Source of the DNA: a virus
IMG/VR virus record: IMGVR_UViG_3300024289_000023
Span: 35,110-99,109 of that record
Strand: one strand, 5' to 3'
DNA length: 64,000 nt
The position numbers were made by a program, and so were the translations under genes. The notes under the pieces are model-generated. The model did no database searches. It was not told the DNA's origin and worked only from the letters and a program-made list of their open reading frames with translations. Position 1 is the stretch's first letter. Each line of letters starts with the position of its first letter. Positions 8,793 through 16,713 of the stretch are shown here, one piece after another.

Positions 8793-10139
8793 GTGGCAAA
8801 TACAAAAACAAGCAAACCAAGTTTAGTAACTGTAGGAAATCAACAAGTAGCAGTAAAAACTGTTGTCACTGACAATGGAAATAATAATTTTTCCATACAA
8901 GTTGTAAGAAATAGCGCAACTAACCCAAGTGCAACTGGAACTGTTATTGCGGCAACAGATTCCTCAGGAAAGTTAAAGCCAACAGCAAATGCATCATCTC
9001 AAGAAAAATTAGACATTAGCAATACAAATAGTCAATTAATAAAAGAAGTAAGAAATCAAAAAAGTGGACTTGAAGCACCTTTGGGAGTCACTGATCCAAC
9101 AGCAAAAGCAGCATATAATAAGGCAGGTGGTCTTGGATCTGGAAATCAAGCAATAAATCCAGAGCAGAATAAATCCCCAGAATCTCTTCCGAGTGATGAA
9201 GCAAAGGAAGCACTATTTGGAGAATCCGAAAGTTTCAGAGAGAAGACAAGATTAAATTATGGAGATGCTAGATATCCATTAGATTTATCAATAGAATTTC
9301 AGGATTGTATAAAGTTTACAATTTTAAATTATAGACCATCTTTAGCTGGGGGAAAAGGTGGACAAGGAAGCACCGGAGAAGTTAGTAGAATTGTCACGAT
9401 TGATAAAGGAAATCCAACCATAGGTAAAGAAAGACTTGGAACCATAACTCTACCAATTCCGGCAGGAATTTCTGATAGTAATTCGGTGAGTTGGCAAGAA
9501 GATCCTATTAATAACTTTCAAGAAGCTCTCGGCAATATCACTCAAAAATATATCATAGGTGGTACGGAAGCTGCAACACCGGCAGTAGGATCTGCGACAG
9601 ACACACTGAAATCTTCAGTAGATTCTGGAGATTTGCAAAGATCCCTCTCTGCCACATTAGCGGGATATGCAGCCCAAACAGATAAGCTGCAGCAGAGAGT
9701 ATATGGAACTATGTTCAATAATAACCTAGAACTGCTGTTTAATGGGCCCGGTCTTAGAACTTTTTCTTTTGGATTTAAATTATCCCCAAGAAGTCCATCA
9801 GAAGCAAAAGAAGTAATGAAAATTATTCGTTACTTTAAGCAAGCAATGTCTGTAAAAAGAAGCAAATCTTCTATTTTACTTAAAACACCAAGAACATTTG
9901 CAATATCATATATGTCATCTAATCAACAACATCCATACTTAAATAAATTTAAGGAGTGTGCATTGACATCAATGAATGTTGATTATACGCCAGATGGTCA
10001 ATACATGACATATATGAGCTCAAATATAAATGAAAGATCAATGATATCATATAATCTAACATTATCTTTCCAAGAACTTGAGCCAGTATTTGATGATGAA
10101 TATGGTAATGAGCAAGTAATTACAAACATAGGTTACTAA
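8793..10139 (+). CDS. Baseplate tail-tube cap, gp48-like
   Basis: 448 residues starting at GTG; no ATG is available near the N-terminus. The N-terminal 150 residues are low-complexity (Asn, Ser, Thr, Lys). The C-terminal half has the conserved-looking block LRTFSFGFKLSPRSPSEAKE, IIRYFKQAMSVKRSKS, LKTPRTFAISYM and LTLSFQELEPVFDDEY, which fits the gp48/gp54 tube-cap family. gp48 caps the baseplate hub and starts tube growth with gp54. The gp53 gene starts one base after its stop. Confidence 0.8.
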   Translation: MANTKTSKPSLVTVGNQQVAVKTVVTDNGNNNFSIQVVRNSATNPSATGTVIAATDSSGKLKPTANASSQEKLDISNTNSQLIKEVRNQKSGLEAPLGVTDPTAKAAYNKAGGLGSGNQAINPEQNKSPESLPSDEAKEALFGESESFREKTRLNYGDARYPLDLSIEFQDCIKFTILNYRPSLAGGKGGQGSTGEVSRIVTIDKGNPTIGKERLGTITLPIPAGISDSNSVSWQEDPINNFQEALGNITQKYIIGGTEAATPAVGSATDTLKSSVDSGDLQRSLSATLAGYAAQTDKLQQRVYGTMFNNNLELLFNGPGLRTFSFGFKLSPRSPSEAKEVMKIIRYFKQAMSVKRSKSSILLKTPRTFAISYMSSNQQHPYLNKFKECALTSMNVDYTPDGQYMTYMSSNINERSMISYNLTLSFQELEPVFDDEYGNEQVITNIGY

Positions 10140-10140
10140 A

Positions 10141-10845
10141 ATGTCTTCATATTTCAGCAAACTACCAAACTTTGAATATGTTAGCAGACTACCAAATGCT
10201 GGTATATCTGACTACTCTTTAGTTAAAAATTTATTTAAGAGAGGAGTAATACGAAGTGATATTTTAGACAATTTAACTTTTTTCGAAAAATATAAAATAA
10301 TTGGTGATGACCGCCCAGATAATGTAGCATTTAAAGTTTATGAAGACTCAAGTTTAGATTGGATAATTCTTCTTTCAAATAATATTACCAACATACAAAC
10401 AGAATGGCCATTACCTCAAGATGTTTTTGATTCCCATTTAAGACAAAAATATGGATTTGATGCTGGTTTAAGTTCGGAAGAAGATATTTACAACAACATC
10501 TATAATGGAGTACATCACTACGAAACTATAGAAATTAAAAATAGTCAAGGAGTTGTAATTATTCCCGCCGGTCTTGAAGTTCCATTTAACTATGCATTAG
10601 GTATGCAATATTATGAAGAAACTACGGATACTATAGAAACAATTTATGAGGCAGTGAGAGTGGTAACAAATTATGAGTATGAAGAAAAAATTGAAAATGA
10701 AAAAAGAAATATTTTTGTCCTAAAACCAGAATATATTAGTGTTGTAATCAATGATATGGAAGATATGATGGAATATAAAAAAGGTGCCACTCAGTATGTG
10801 AGCGACACCTTGAAGAGAGCTGATAATATCAGACTATATCAATAA
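10141..10845 (+). CDS. Baseplate wedge subunit gp53-like
   Basis: 234 residues. The N-terminal YFSKLPNFEYVSRL is characteristic of gp53, followed by KVYEDSSLDWIILLSNNITN, which fits the LysM-like wedge domain of T4 gp53. gp53 joins wedges around the hub. The stop codon abuts, with no spare base, the stop codon of gp32 on the other strand, and no terminator lies between them. Confidence 0.9.
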   Translation: MSSYFSKLPNFEYVSRLPNAGISDYSLVKNLFKRGVIRSDILDNLTFFEKYKIIGDDRPDNVAFKVYEDSSLDWIILLSNNITNIQTEWPLPQDVFDSHLRQKYGFDAGLSSEEDIYNNIYNGVHHYETIEIKNSQGVVIIPAGLEVPFNYALGMQYYEETTDTIETIYEAVRVVTNYEYEEKIENEKRNIFVLKPEYISVVINDMEDMMEYKKGATQYVSDTLKRADNIRLYQ

Positions 10846-11790
10846 TCAATCTTCAGCAAGACGCTGGAAATAAGAAAGAGCATCATCTTCATCATCATCT
10901 TGAGAGATTTGAGGAAGTGAAGGAGACTTAGAACGAGCATAAGACTGTTCTAGTTCTTCTACTACACGCTCTTGAGCAGTAGGAGTTTGAGTGAACTCTT
11001 GGAGTTCATCTTCTTGCTCAACCACTGCACGGGAACGAGCAGGAGAAGAGTTCTTGAGACCCAGTACCATATTCATACGACGCTCAAGTTCTTCATAAGA
11101 CTTGAACTGGTCTGGGGCAGTGATGGCAGTAAGAGAATACTCTTTCTTCCAGAGTGCTTCGAGAGCATCATCATCATCCAGCAGAGGTTCAACCGAACCA
11201 AACTCAGACTTATCATAGTTCCAGTAACCATCTTTCTTCACAATCTTCAGTTTGAAGTTTGCACCTTGCCAGAAGTCAAAAGGATTGATAGGAGTTTCAT
11301 CCTCAAACTCAGGTTGCATTGCTTCCATAAGTTTATCAAAGATCTTCTTACCATACTTAAAGAGAAAGACCTTACCTTCGTTTGCAGGATTTGCAGGATC
11401 TTTTACAACATAGATGTTGCTGTAGTAAGACAGTTTACGCTTTTGTTTGCGAACAGTTTCTTTGTTAGACTCAATACCACTATTCCACAGTTCGCGGTTA
11501 TATTCTCCCAGAGGATCTTTCTGACCAATAGTAGTCAGAGAGTTTTCAATATACCATCCACCATTACCTTGGAAGGCATGTGAATACATTTTTGCCCAAG
11601 GAAGTTCTTCACCTTCGGGGGCAGGAAGGAAACGGATAACTGCAAAACCGTTACCTGCTTTATCAACTTCGGGTTTCCAGAGACGCTCATCTGCACCACC
11701 TGAAGTTGTACTCATTTTCTCAACTTCTTTTACCAGTTTAGAAGTAAGAGAACCAAGTTTGGATTGCTTTTTAAGATCAGAAAAAGACAT
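10846..11790 (-). CDS. Single-stranded DNA-binding protein gp32-like
   Basis: 314 residues, near the T4 length of 301. The N-terminal basic LAST-like region (KLGSLTSKLVKEVEK), the core KLSYYSNIYVVKDPANPANE and GKKIFDKLMEAM match gp32. The acidic tail SQDDDEDDALSYFQRLAED is where partner proteins such as gp59 bind in T4. The protein has no cysteine at all, so the zinc ligand set of T4 gp32 is absent. It is the last gene of the gp33-gp59-gp32 series, as in T4. Confidence 0.93.
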   Translation of the reverse strand: MSFSDLKKQSKLGSLTSKLVKEVEKMSTTSGGADERLWKPEVDKAGNGFAVIRFLPAPEGEELPWAKMYSHAFQGNGGWYIENSLTTIGQKDPLGEYNRELWNSGIESNKETVRKQKRKLSYYSNIYVVKDPANPANEGKVFLFKYGKKIFDKLMEAMQPEFEDETPINPFDFWQGANFKLKIVKKDGYWNYDKSEFGSVEPLLDDDDALEALWKKEYSLTAITAPDQFKSYEELERRMNMVLGLKNSSPARSRAVVEQEDELQEFTQTPTAQERVVEELEQSYARSKSPSLPQISQDDDEDDALSYFQRLAED

Positions 11791-11838
11791 TAGATTTCTC
11801 CGTATTAGTAGGATTTGGCTTTTGTGTACTTCGTTATT

Positions 11839-12183
11839 CTACAGGTCAGAACCTGTTTTGTCAATCTGCTGCTTCATGATATCAAGCATTTTGGACATAT
11901 TATTGAGAATGATATTCATGTCCGTTCCCGGAGGCATTCCCATCATAATTGCAGAATTAACAATTTTTTCTTTCATTTCGACTGCTTCGGGATCATCGGA
12001 TAAACTCATTCTTGTATAAAGAACTTTTTGTTTATCTAATAGAGTTTCAAGAACTTCAACATGTTCAAGTTTTTCTTCTTTACTCATCGTAGGAAATTTA
12101 AAAATATTTCCATAGATTTGTTCTTGAAGTTCTGCAATTTCAGTCATCTCTGAGCGGACGACTTCGGAGTTAAAGAAACTCAT
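11839..12183 (-). CDS. Conserved protein between gp59 and gp32
   Basis: 114 residues, mainly helical (EMTEIAELQEQIYGN, then KEEKLEHVEVLETLLDKQ), ending in a Met-rich segment. ATGA overlap with gp59 points to translational coupling. It does not resemble T4 gp33, which I place at 12832-13089. No function can be named; the location suggests replication or late-transcription work. Confidence 0.75.
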   Translation of the reverse strand: MSFFNSEVVRSEMTEIAELQEQIYGNIFKFPTMSKEEKLEHVEVLETLLDKQKVLYTRMSLSDDPEAVEMKEKIVNSAIMMGMPPGTDMNIILNNMSKMLDIMKQQIDKTGSDL

Positions 12184-12776
12184 TGACCCTCCAAAATAAT
12201 TTCTTTTAAAATTCGCCTAAAACGAAATACATCAATATTTAGAAATGGATTATATTTTTTAATCCGACGACTGACGGTTTCCCACACTGGGTCTTGAAGT
12301 TTCTTATCAAACTTGTTCCCGAACAGGAATATTTTGTCATAGATCACCATAGTTTCTATACTAATCTTCCCGCTCAGGAACTTTTTTAGAAGAGGTGGAT
12401 GTCCCTTTGAGCACTTAAAAACATCTTCAAAGTTATTATCTTCAAACAAAGATTGACTCTCTTCTCTAAAAACATAAGAAAGAGACTGAATTTTCTTTTG
12501 CCAATTTTGATATCTTCCTTCACCCTCTTTCATCATTTCACCAATCCACAAAGTTTCTGGATCTGGACAAGAGACAAAGTTTGCAACAAAAAAGTCTATA
12601 ACTTCTTGATCAGATTTTTGCCTTGATATTTTTTCAAACCACATTCTGTCCTTCCGTTTATAAAAAGACTGAACTGTCGCTCTACTTTTACCACAGTACT
12701 TAAAATAATCATAACTGTCTTTGGTAAAATGATTTTTCAACGACAAATAGCACTTATAGGCATCAAAAGGCATCAT
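12180..12776 (-). CDS. Helicase loader gp59-like
   Basis: 198 residues (T4 gp59 is 217). It is basic, helical, and matches by pattern: an opening like MPFDAYKCYLSLKNHF, then IDFFVANFVSCPDPETLWIG, corresponding to the FISNLVANQDAWIGDI region of T4 gp59. It ends in a basic helix. gp59 loads gp41 helicase on gp32-coated forks. The order gp33-gp59-(unknown)-gp32 copies T4 synteny with one insertion. Confidence 0.85.
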   Translation of the reverse strand: MMPFDAYKCYLSLKNHFTKDSYDYFKYCGKSRATVQSFYKRKDRMWFEKISRQKSDQEVIDFFVANFVSCPDPETLWIGEMMKEGEGRYQNWQKKIQSLSYVFREESQSLFEDNNFEDVFKCSKGHPPLLKKFLSGKISIETMVIYDKIFLFGNKFDKKLQDPVWETVSRRIKKYNPFLNIDVFRFRRILKEIILEGQ

Positions 12777-12831
12777 TCAAAAAAGTAATATAGGGATTTT
12801 TTTGCCGGGATTTTTTCCGCCCAAAAATGGA

Positions 12832-13089
12832 TTAAAAAACCAATTTTGCACGGGAAGTTTTTTTAAGAAAGTTTAGTTCCATTGCTTCATACTTAATCTT
12901 TTCCTTCAAAGGTTTTGAAATGAGTTTAGGAACTGATTCTAAATCAATATTGTTTTGCTCACAGAAATGAACAATAGCATCAATATAATTCATTTCAACA
13001 TTAACTTGCACAAGATTTTCAATTTCTTGTGCAAATCGTGATGGACAAAAGAACTTGTTTTCTAATGCTTTTTCTAATTCATTCTCCAT
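12832..13089 (-). CDS. Late transcription coactivator gp33-like
   Basis: 85 residues from the ATG at 13089 (MENELEKAL). This start overlaps the upstream stop by 11 nt and is preferred over an ATG 8 codons earlier. The segment EMNYIDAIVHFCEQNNIDLE and PLKEKIKYEAMELNFL line up with the T4 gp33 core (SYLEATTAFLEENSI and IIEKIQSEAIDENLL). gp33 bridges host RNA polymerase and the sliding clamp for late promoters; the hydrophobic end (KLVF) is where the clamp-binding tail would be. It fits the late-type promoter motifs found here. Confidence 0.82.
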   Translation of the reverse strand: MENELEKALENKFFCPSRFAQEIENLVQVNVEMNYIDAIVHFCEQNNIDLESVPKLISKPLKEKIKYEAMELNFLKKTSRAKLVF

Positions 13090-13759
13090 CTGACCCAGTA
13101 TTGTGATGTACAAATTCTTTAATATAACGAACTAATAGTTTAATATAATCCCCTTTGTTTCTTTTGTCAAATACTTTGACTTCACCGCCAGGAGTAACCA
13201 TTAAAGTAATAAGTTTTTTGACAACCTTACCAGTAAGTTCGTAGTATGCTGCAGCGTAGAATGTTTCTTGAACAAAATAGTTTTCAATCCATTCTTCTGG
13301 TTTAATTTTTTCTGAAGTCTTAAAGTCAATAACTGCTAACTCTCCTTCATATTCAGCAATACAGTCAACTCGTCCAGCAAGTCCAAGGTATTCTGAATAA
13401 AGAGTTCTCTCAATTGCATGAATATTATTTATCTTATCAAGATAAGGTTTCGCATGATGAAACATATGCTTTGTCAGGAGTTGATAATCATCCCAGACAA
13501 GTGATTTATTTTCAAGGTAATCCTGACAGACTTGGTGAAAGTCAGTTCCTCTTGCTGTTGCCTTTTTAGTAATACGATTTGCCTCTTCAAGTCCTACACG
13601 CTTTCGCCAATCAATAAAGATTTGACGATTATAGAATGAAGTAACTGAAGTAATTGAAGGCACCCACTGACCATCAGGAAGATTGTACAGACGGATGCCA
13701 TTTGTTTCTTTCTTTTCTAATTCCAAATCACCTAGGTAATTACAATGAACAAAACTCAT
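13079..13759 (-). CDS. PD-(D/E)XK exonuclease, RecB-like
   Basis: 226 residues. The catalytic pattern is readable: GRVDCIAEYEGELAVIDFKT gives the D of motif II and D-x-K of motif III, followed by QETFYAAAYYEL, the Q-x-x-x-Y helix of RecB-type nucleases. An upstream E in LYSEYLG may complete the site. Start and stop overlap phoH and gp33, so it belongs to the replication/late-transcription operon. Its exact substrate is unknown; a role in host DNA breakdown or recombination is plausible. Confidence 0.8.
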   Translation of the reverse strand: MSFVHCNYLGDLELEKKETNGIRLYNLPDGQWVPSITSVTSFYNRQIFIDWRKRVGLEEANRITKKATARGTDFHQVCQDYLENKSLVWDDYQLLTKHMFHHAKPYLDKINNIHAIERTLYSEYLGLAGRVDCIAEYEGELAVIDFKTSEKIKPEEWIENYFVQETFYAAAYYELTGKVVKKLITLMVTPGGEVKVFDKRNKGDYIKLLVRYIKEFVHHNTGSDGE

Positions 13760-14508
13760 ACACCAACTTCCATTTTAGCAAGAATATATTCCTTCACAAA
13801 TCCAGAGCGAACAATATCATCAACTCCAAATTCAATAATATCAATTGAAGGCATCACACGAAGAACTTTCATGAAGTCAATGATTCCATTCTTCTCATTC
13901 GTCTTAATAAGATCAGATTGAGTAGCATCGCCACAGAACATAATCTTACTGTTTTCACCTACACGAGTAATTATACTATCAAGTTCATGAAAATTCAAGT
14001 TTTGGAATTCATCAACAATCACAATGGCATTATCTAAAGTGGTTCCGCGAATAAAAGAGGTGCTCCAAAAACTGATCGTTCCCTGAGTTTTAAGATTGCC
14101 ATAAAGCATCTCAAATGATGCGTCGTCTGGCATTTGGAACATATACTTTACCATATTCTTATATGGAATCTGATAAAGACTTGACTTGTCTTCATGGTCT
14201 CCGGGAAGAAAACCAATCTCACGAGTAGCAACAAGAGACCTTACAATATAAATTTTTTCGTAAGGACTTCTTTCATCGAGAACATCTTGAAGTGCATTGT
14301 AAAGAGTGATAAAAGTTTTACCAGTTCCTGCACATCCATAAGCAACAATATTTTGTCCCTTCTCATATGCTCCATATAAAAGTTTTTGATTATCAGTAAG
14401 AGGTTCAATATCTCTCATCAAATCAAGACCAATTGGTTTCTTGCGTTTCATTTGTTTTGCAGTCATCCCAACACCAATTGGTTGATCCTCTCTTCTTCTT
14501 CTTGCCAT
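13756..14508 (-). CDS. phoH: PhoH-like P-loop ATPase
   Basis: 250 residues. Walker A is GCAGTGKTF and Walker B is AIVIVDEFQN, with sensor-like IMFCGDATQSD, all typical of PhoH. The N-terminal basic run (MARRRRED, then KQMKRKKPIG) is usual in the phage forms. It is a common marine phage gene whose real role is unsettled (RNA metabolism or phosphate stress are proposals). It is in one operon with the nuclease (ATGA overlap). Confidence 0.92.
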   Translation of the reverse strand: MARRRREDQPIGVGMTAKQMKRKKPIGLDLMRDIEPLTDNQKLLYGAYEKGQNIVAYGCAGTGKTFITLYNALQDVLDERSPYEKIYIVRSLVATREIGFLPGDHEDKSSLYQIPYKNMVKYMFQMPDDASFEMLYGNLKTQGTISFWSTSFIRGTTLDNAIVIVDEFQNLNFHELDSIITRVGENSKIMFCGDATQSDLIKTNEKNGIIDFMKVLRVMPSIDIIEFGVDDIVRSGFVKEYILAKMEVGV

Positions 14509-14521
14509 AAGATTTTAAGAT

Positions 14522-14770
14522 TTAAACGGGTTTTACTTTAGAGCCTGGAACTTGTGATGCTTTTTTAAGAACATCATTCCATCCGGGATGAGATTTTTTA
14601 AGTCTATCATACACTTCCCCAATATCACCAGATGATGGGCAAGTACTTGGGTCAGACCAATCTCTATCCCACTCGGGATTATCTTTTTTCCATTGATCCC
14701 AATCATGAACACTGAGAACAACTTCTTTTTGTTCACCAGTTTGTTTATTAATCACTGGATATGTTGCCAA
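14522..14770 (-). CDS. Small conserved protein of unknown function
   Basis: 82 residues. It has an acidic, Trp-rich middle (WKKDNPEWDRDWSDPSTCP) and the C-terminal block GWNDVLKKASQVPGSKVKPV. The last part is reminiscent of the tail of FmdB-type small proteins, but the zinc ribbon Cys pairs are missing, so I do not assign the family. It lies between thyX and phoH in the same direction. Confidence 0.65.
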   Translation of the reverse strand: MATYPVINKQTGEQKEVVLSVHDWDQWKKDNPEWDRDWSDPSTCPSSGDIGEVYDRLKKSHPGWNDVLKKASQVPGSKVKPV

Positions 14771-14799
14771 TGTTACACCTCCATTGTATGTAAGGATAT

Positions 14800-15510
14800 T
14801 TATTCAATAGTGATGGAAGGTGCATCAACACACTCAGAACACCCTTCACGAGACCAACCAAGTGCTTCAGACACTGCAGGAAACTGGCAAGTAAAGATGC
14901 AACGAACAAGTTCTGCAATTTCCATGTGTTCCTTCTGTGTACCATGAGCAGAACGAAGATCAATATAATGAATCCATGACCTTACAGAACCGGTCATATA
15001 GAGTCTTGTAGGCGTCGCTAAGGGCAGTACAAACCTTGCACACTCCTTTGCCACACCCTTCTCTAAAAGGCGGTTATAAAGGCGTAGAGACTGCTCAAAA
15101 TGAACGCGGATATCTTCTGTCAGTGTCAGTTTCAGATAGTCGGGAATATCATCAATAGAGTTCTGACGGTTCTTTGTATCTTGGCGGCGCAGTTCAGGCA
15201 GAGGAATAGTGCTATTCAGAAGATTTGTATCAGCATATCGTTGCGAAAATTCTTGATATGTAAATGAACGATGGCGAAGAATCTGAGCTGCTAGTCCACG
15301 AGTAGTATTGATTTCAACAGTCATTGAAGCTTGTTCAAAGATACTCCAGTGTTGATGTTGGATGCAATACTTGAGAAGACCAGAAAACTTATCATTATCC
15401 TGATTAGCAGGATTACTTACCCGAGCACAATATGCCATATGCTTTTCTGCATCGGGAGTAACACTAATGAGTTTTACTTCTGGTTTCATAAACTCAAAAT
15501 CATCGTACAT
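14800..15510 (-). CDS. thyX: Flavin-dependent thymidylate synthase ThyX
   Basis: The signature RHRSFTYQEFSQRY is the ThyX motif (RHR-x7-S). The protein makes dTMP from dUMP using FAD, NADPH and methylene-THF, supporting phage DNA synthesis. I take ATG at 15510 (MYDDFEFMKPE), which overlaps the upstream small gene by 11 nt. ATGs at 15519 and 15552 are also in frame. The length (about 236) is normal for the family. Confidence 0.93.
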   Translation of the reverse strand: MYDDFEFMKPEVKLISVTPDAEKHMAYCARVSNPANQDNDKFSGLLKYCIQHQHWSIFEQASMTVEINTTRGLAAQILRHRSFTYQEFSQRYADTNLLNSTIPLPELRRQDTKNRQNSIDDIPDYLKLTLTEDIRVHFEQSLRLYNRLLEKGVAKECARFVLPLATPTRLYMTGSVRSWIHYIDLRSAHGTQKEHMEIAELVRCIFTCQFPAVSEALGWSREGCSECVDAPSITIE

Positions 15511-15679
15511 CGTATTCATCTTCCTCGTCATAAAATACTTCGTCGTAGTCACTTAAAAAATTTTTAATTTCTTCATAGACAGGATCTTTAACCTCAGTCT
15601 CAGGTTCAATCTCTGCTTTTAAACAATCTACCAGAGACTCAAGGTTTCTGACAATAAGTTTAAGTTTTTCTCTATCCAT
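15500..15679 (-). CDS. Small acidic protein
   Basis: 59 residues starting MDREKLKLIVRNLESL and ending in an acidic, Tyr-rich tail (EEDEYDVR). It is the first gene after a strong sigma70-type promoter (15703-15731) and overlaps thyX. No known domain is seen. Coding is supported by overlap-type coupling with thyX and by the promoter 24 nt upstream. Confidence 0.6.
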   Translation of the reverse strand: MDREKLKLIVRNLESLVDCLKAEIEPETEVKDPVYEEIKNFLSDYDEVFYDEEDEYDVR

Positions 15680-15702
15680 TTTTTATAAACCTCGACAAAG
15701 GT

Positions 15703-15731
15703 ATTATAGACAAAAAAAGAGGTGGAGTCAA
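15703..15731 (-). promoter_or_regulatory. Sigma70-type promoter built into a terminator hairpin
   Basis: Minus strand: TTGACT at 15731-15726, spacer of exactly 17 nt, TATAAT at 15708-15703. The -35 hexamer covers the loop and closing base of the terminator hairpin 15718-15741, and the terminator U-run is the spacer. It should drive the 59-residue gene and thyX. Confidence 0.75.
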
Positions 15732-15741
15732 GTCCACCTCT
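15711..15741 (-). terminator. Intrinsic terminator after the small-gene operon
   Basis: Stem AGAGGTGGA / TCCACCTCT (9 bp) with a 6-nt loop, followed on the minus strand by seven T residues. It lies 5 nt beyond the stop of the 32-residue gene at 15746 and overlaps the promoter of the next unit. Confidence 0.85.
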
Positions 15742-15745
15742 TAAG

Positions 15746-15844
15746 TCATTTTGCTGCTACCAGAGTAGCAAGAGATGCTTTTTGACGCCTCTCTTCTTTT
15801 TGTTTTTGTTCTTTAATGAGTTGAAGAAAGTTTAGTTTTTTCAT
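15746..15844 (-). CDS. Small basic peptide
   Basis: 32 residues, MKKLNFLQLIKEQKQKEERR then a hydrophobic end. Its ATG overlaps the stop of the DUF4278-like gene (TGATG), with a strong AAGGAGGGG ribosome site inside the end of that gene. It is followed directly by a terminator, so the two genes form a small bicistronic unit behind the riboswitch candidate. Confidence 0.55.
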   Translation of the reverse strand: MKKLNFLQLIKEQKQKEERRQKASLATLVAAK

Positions 15845-15981
15845 CACTTATGCCCCTCCTTTACAAACTTAACACCACGATAGTTTTCGTTATACTGTTG
15901 GGGTTGTTGCATCATTTGCTGTTGATACTCAAGACGCTTTTGCTTGTCGTATTCAACACCGCGATAAACTACTTTTGACAT
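15844..15981 (-). CDS. DUF4278-like small protein, PirA-type candidate, behind a glutamine riboswitch candidate
   Basis: 45 residues. The opening MSKVVYRGVEYDKQKRL and the end NYRGVKFVKEGHK each carry a Y-R-G-V motif, the mark of DUF4278, a domain found in small cyanobacterial regulators such as PirA. The middle is Gln/Met-rich. The leader contains conserved blocks of the Downstream-peptide/glnA glutamine riboswitch class (16013-16070). A good SD (AAGGAG) lies 10 nt before the ATG. Known: in cyanobacteria such RNAs control small proteins of nitrogen metabolism. Inferred: the phage tunes host nitrogen flow with this peptide. Confidence 0.7.
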   Translation of the reverse strand: MSKVVYRGVEYDKQKRLEYQQQMMQQPQQYNENYRGVKFVKEGHK

Positions 15982-16012
15982 TAGGTTTTCTCCTTAGTTT
16001 TTAGGTTAAAGA

Positions 16013-16070
16013 GCGTTCCTTCAGTCGGCGTTTCCGTTCGCTATTTGCGAATAGCGAATGAACGAATTGC
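16013..16070 (-). ncRNA. Candidate glutamine riboswitch (Downstream-peptide / glnA class)
   Basis: Read on the minus strand: CGTTCA (16064-16059), a perfect 9-bp hairpin TTCGCTATT / AATAGCGAA with 4-nt loop, then CGGAA, GCCGAC and GAAGGAACGC (16022-16013). CGTTC pairs with GAACG to close a three-way junction. These blocks match, from memory, the conserved CGUUCA, CGGAA and GAAGGAACGC of the glnA/Downstream-peptide RNAs found in cyanobacteria and their phages. The small DUF4278-like gene starts 32 nt further on. Confidence 0.65.
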
Positions 16071-16102
16071 GTTCCGCGTCGGCTTACTTCCGTCCTATTA
16101 GG
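16069..16102 (-). ncRNA. Partial upstream copy of the riboswitch motif
   Basis: Just 5' of the main element the minus strand reads CCTAATAGG, ACGGAAGTAAG, CCGACGC and GGAACGC. ACGGAAGTA and GGAACGC are again core blocks of the glnA-type RNA, but no CGTTCA partner is found on the 5' side. It may be a degenerate tandem copy or an alternative strand for switching. Confidence 0.35.
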
Positions 16103-16104
16103 TT

Positions 16105-16308
16105 TTAGCACTTTACTATGAAATCCTTTCGGAGTTCTAATAACAATCGGTCCTCTATCTTTTGAATTACTACATCGTCGTTTTTAACGATGTCCATTAG
16201 TTCCATCGCGGTGTCGCAAGAAACTGCAACCTGTTGGATGCTAGATGCTTGTGGCGCTGAAACGAAGAGGAAAGGAACCCATGCTAAAAGCAAGAGTGCT
16301 TTAGTCAT
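16105..16308 (-). CDS. Small exported protein
   Basis: 67 residues with a clear signal peptide (TKALLLLAWVPFLFVSAPQA) and two Cys in the mature part. The mature part is short and acidic/basic mixed (MELMDIVKNDDVVIQK). It lies between speD and the riboswitch-controlled unit. No function is known to me. Confidence 0.6.
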   Translation of the reverse strand: MTKALLLLAWVPFLFVSAPQASSIQQVAVSCDTAMELMDIVKNDDVVIQKIEDRLLLELRKDFIVKC

Positions 16309-16386
16309 AGGATGAACGGTAGAGGATTATTATACCTCTATTCAACTTATATAGGAAGTTTTGTGTGTATTTCCTGATACAGTTTT

Positions 16387-16713
16387 CTATCTCTCAATAT
16401 AACTTAATGTATGATTGGTAGCATAAAGTTGTTGGATAATAATATCACATCCAATCTTTGGATTACAATCACCACAAGTATAAACATCAACTGCTGCCTT
16501 ACCTTCTTCTGGCCATGTATGAATGCTGATGTGACTTTCGGACAACAAGCATATTACAGTAACTCCTTGTGGTTCAAACTTTTTTGAAATTGTTTGAACC
16601 ACAGTAGCGCCGCTCGCTGCTGCCGCGTTTTCCAATAAGTCTATAAGACAACGCTCGTCGTCCAAAAGGACAAACGAGCATCCATACAAATTAAGTAGGT
16701 AATGCTTCCCCAT
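16387..16713 (-). CDS. speD: S-adenosylmethionine decarboxylase proenzyme
   Basis: 108 residues, the length of prokaryotic class 1B AdoMetDC. The self-cleavage and active-site segment LSESHISIHTWPE is intact (cleavage before the Ser that becomes pyruvoyl), as is DVYTCGDCNP. It makes decarboxylated SAM for spermidine synthesis; speD is frequent in cyanophages. Its ATG overlaps the upstream stop by one base. Confidence 0.93.
   Translation of the reverse strand: MGKHYLLNLYGCSFVLLDDERCLIDLLENAAAASGATVVQTISKKFEPQGVTVICLLSESHISIHTWPEEGKAAVDVYTCGDCNPKIGCDIIIQQLYATNHTLSYIER

Noticed and set aside
12777-12831. Short direct repeat GGA-AAAAATCCC / GCAAAAAAATCCC between gp33 and gp59
   Set aside because: Only two imperfect copies in an A/T-rich gap; no clear role, could be chance.
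16020-16080. REP-like repeat or IS end in the small-gene region
   Set aside because: The palindrome fits the P2 hairpin of a riboswitch better, with conserved blocks on both sides and no transposase nearby.
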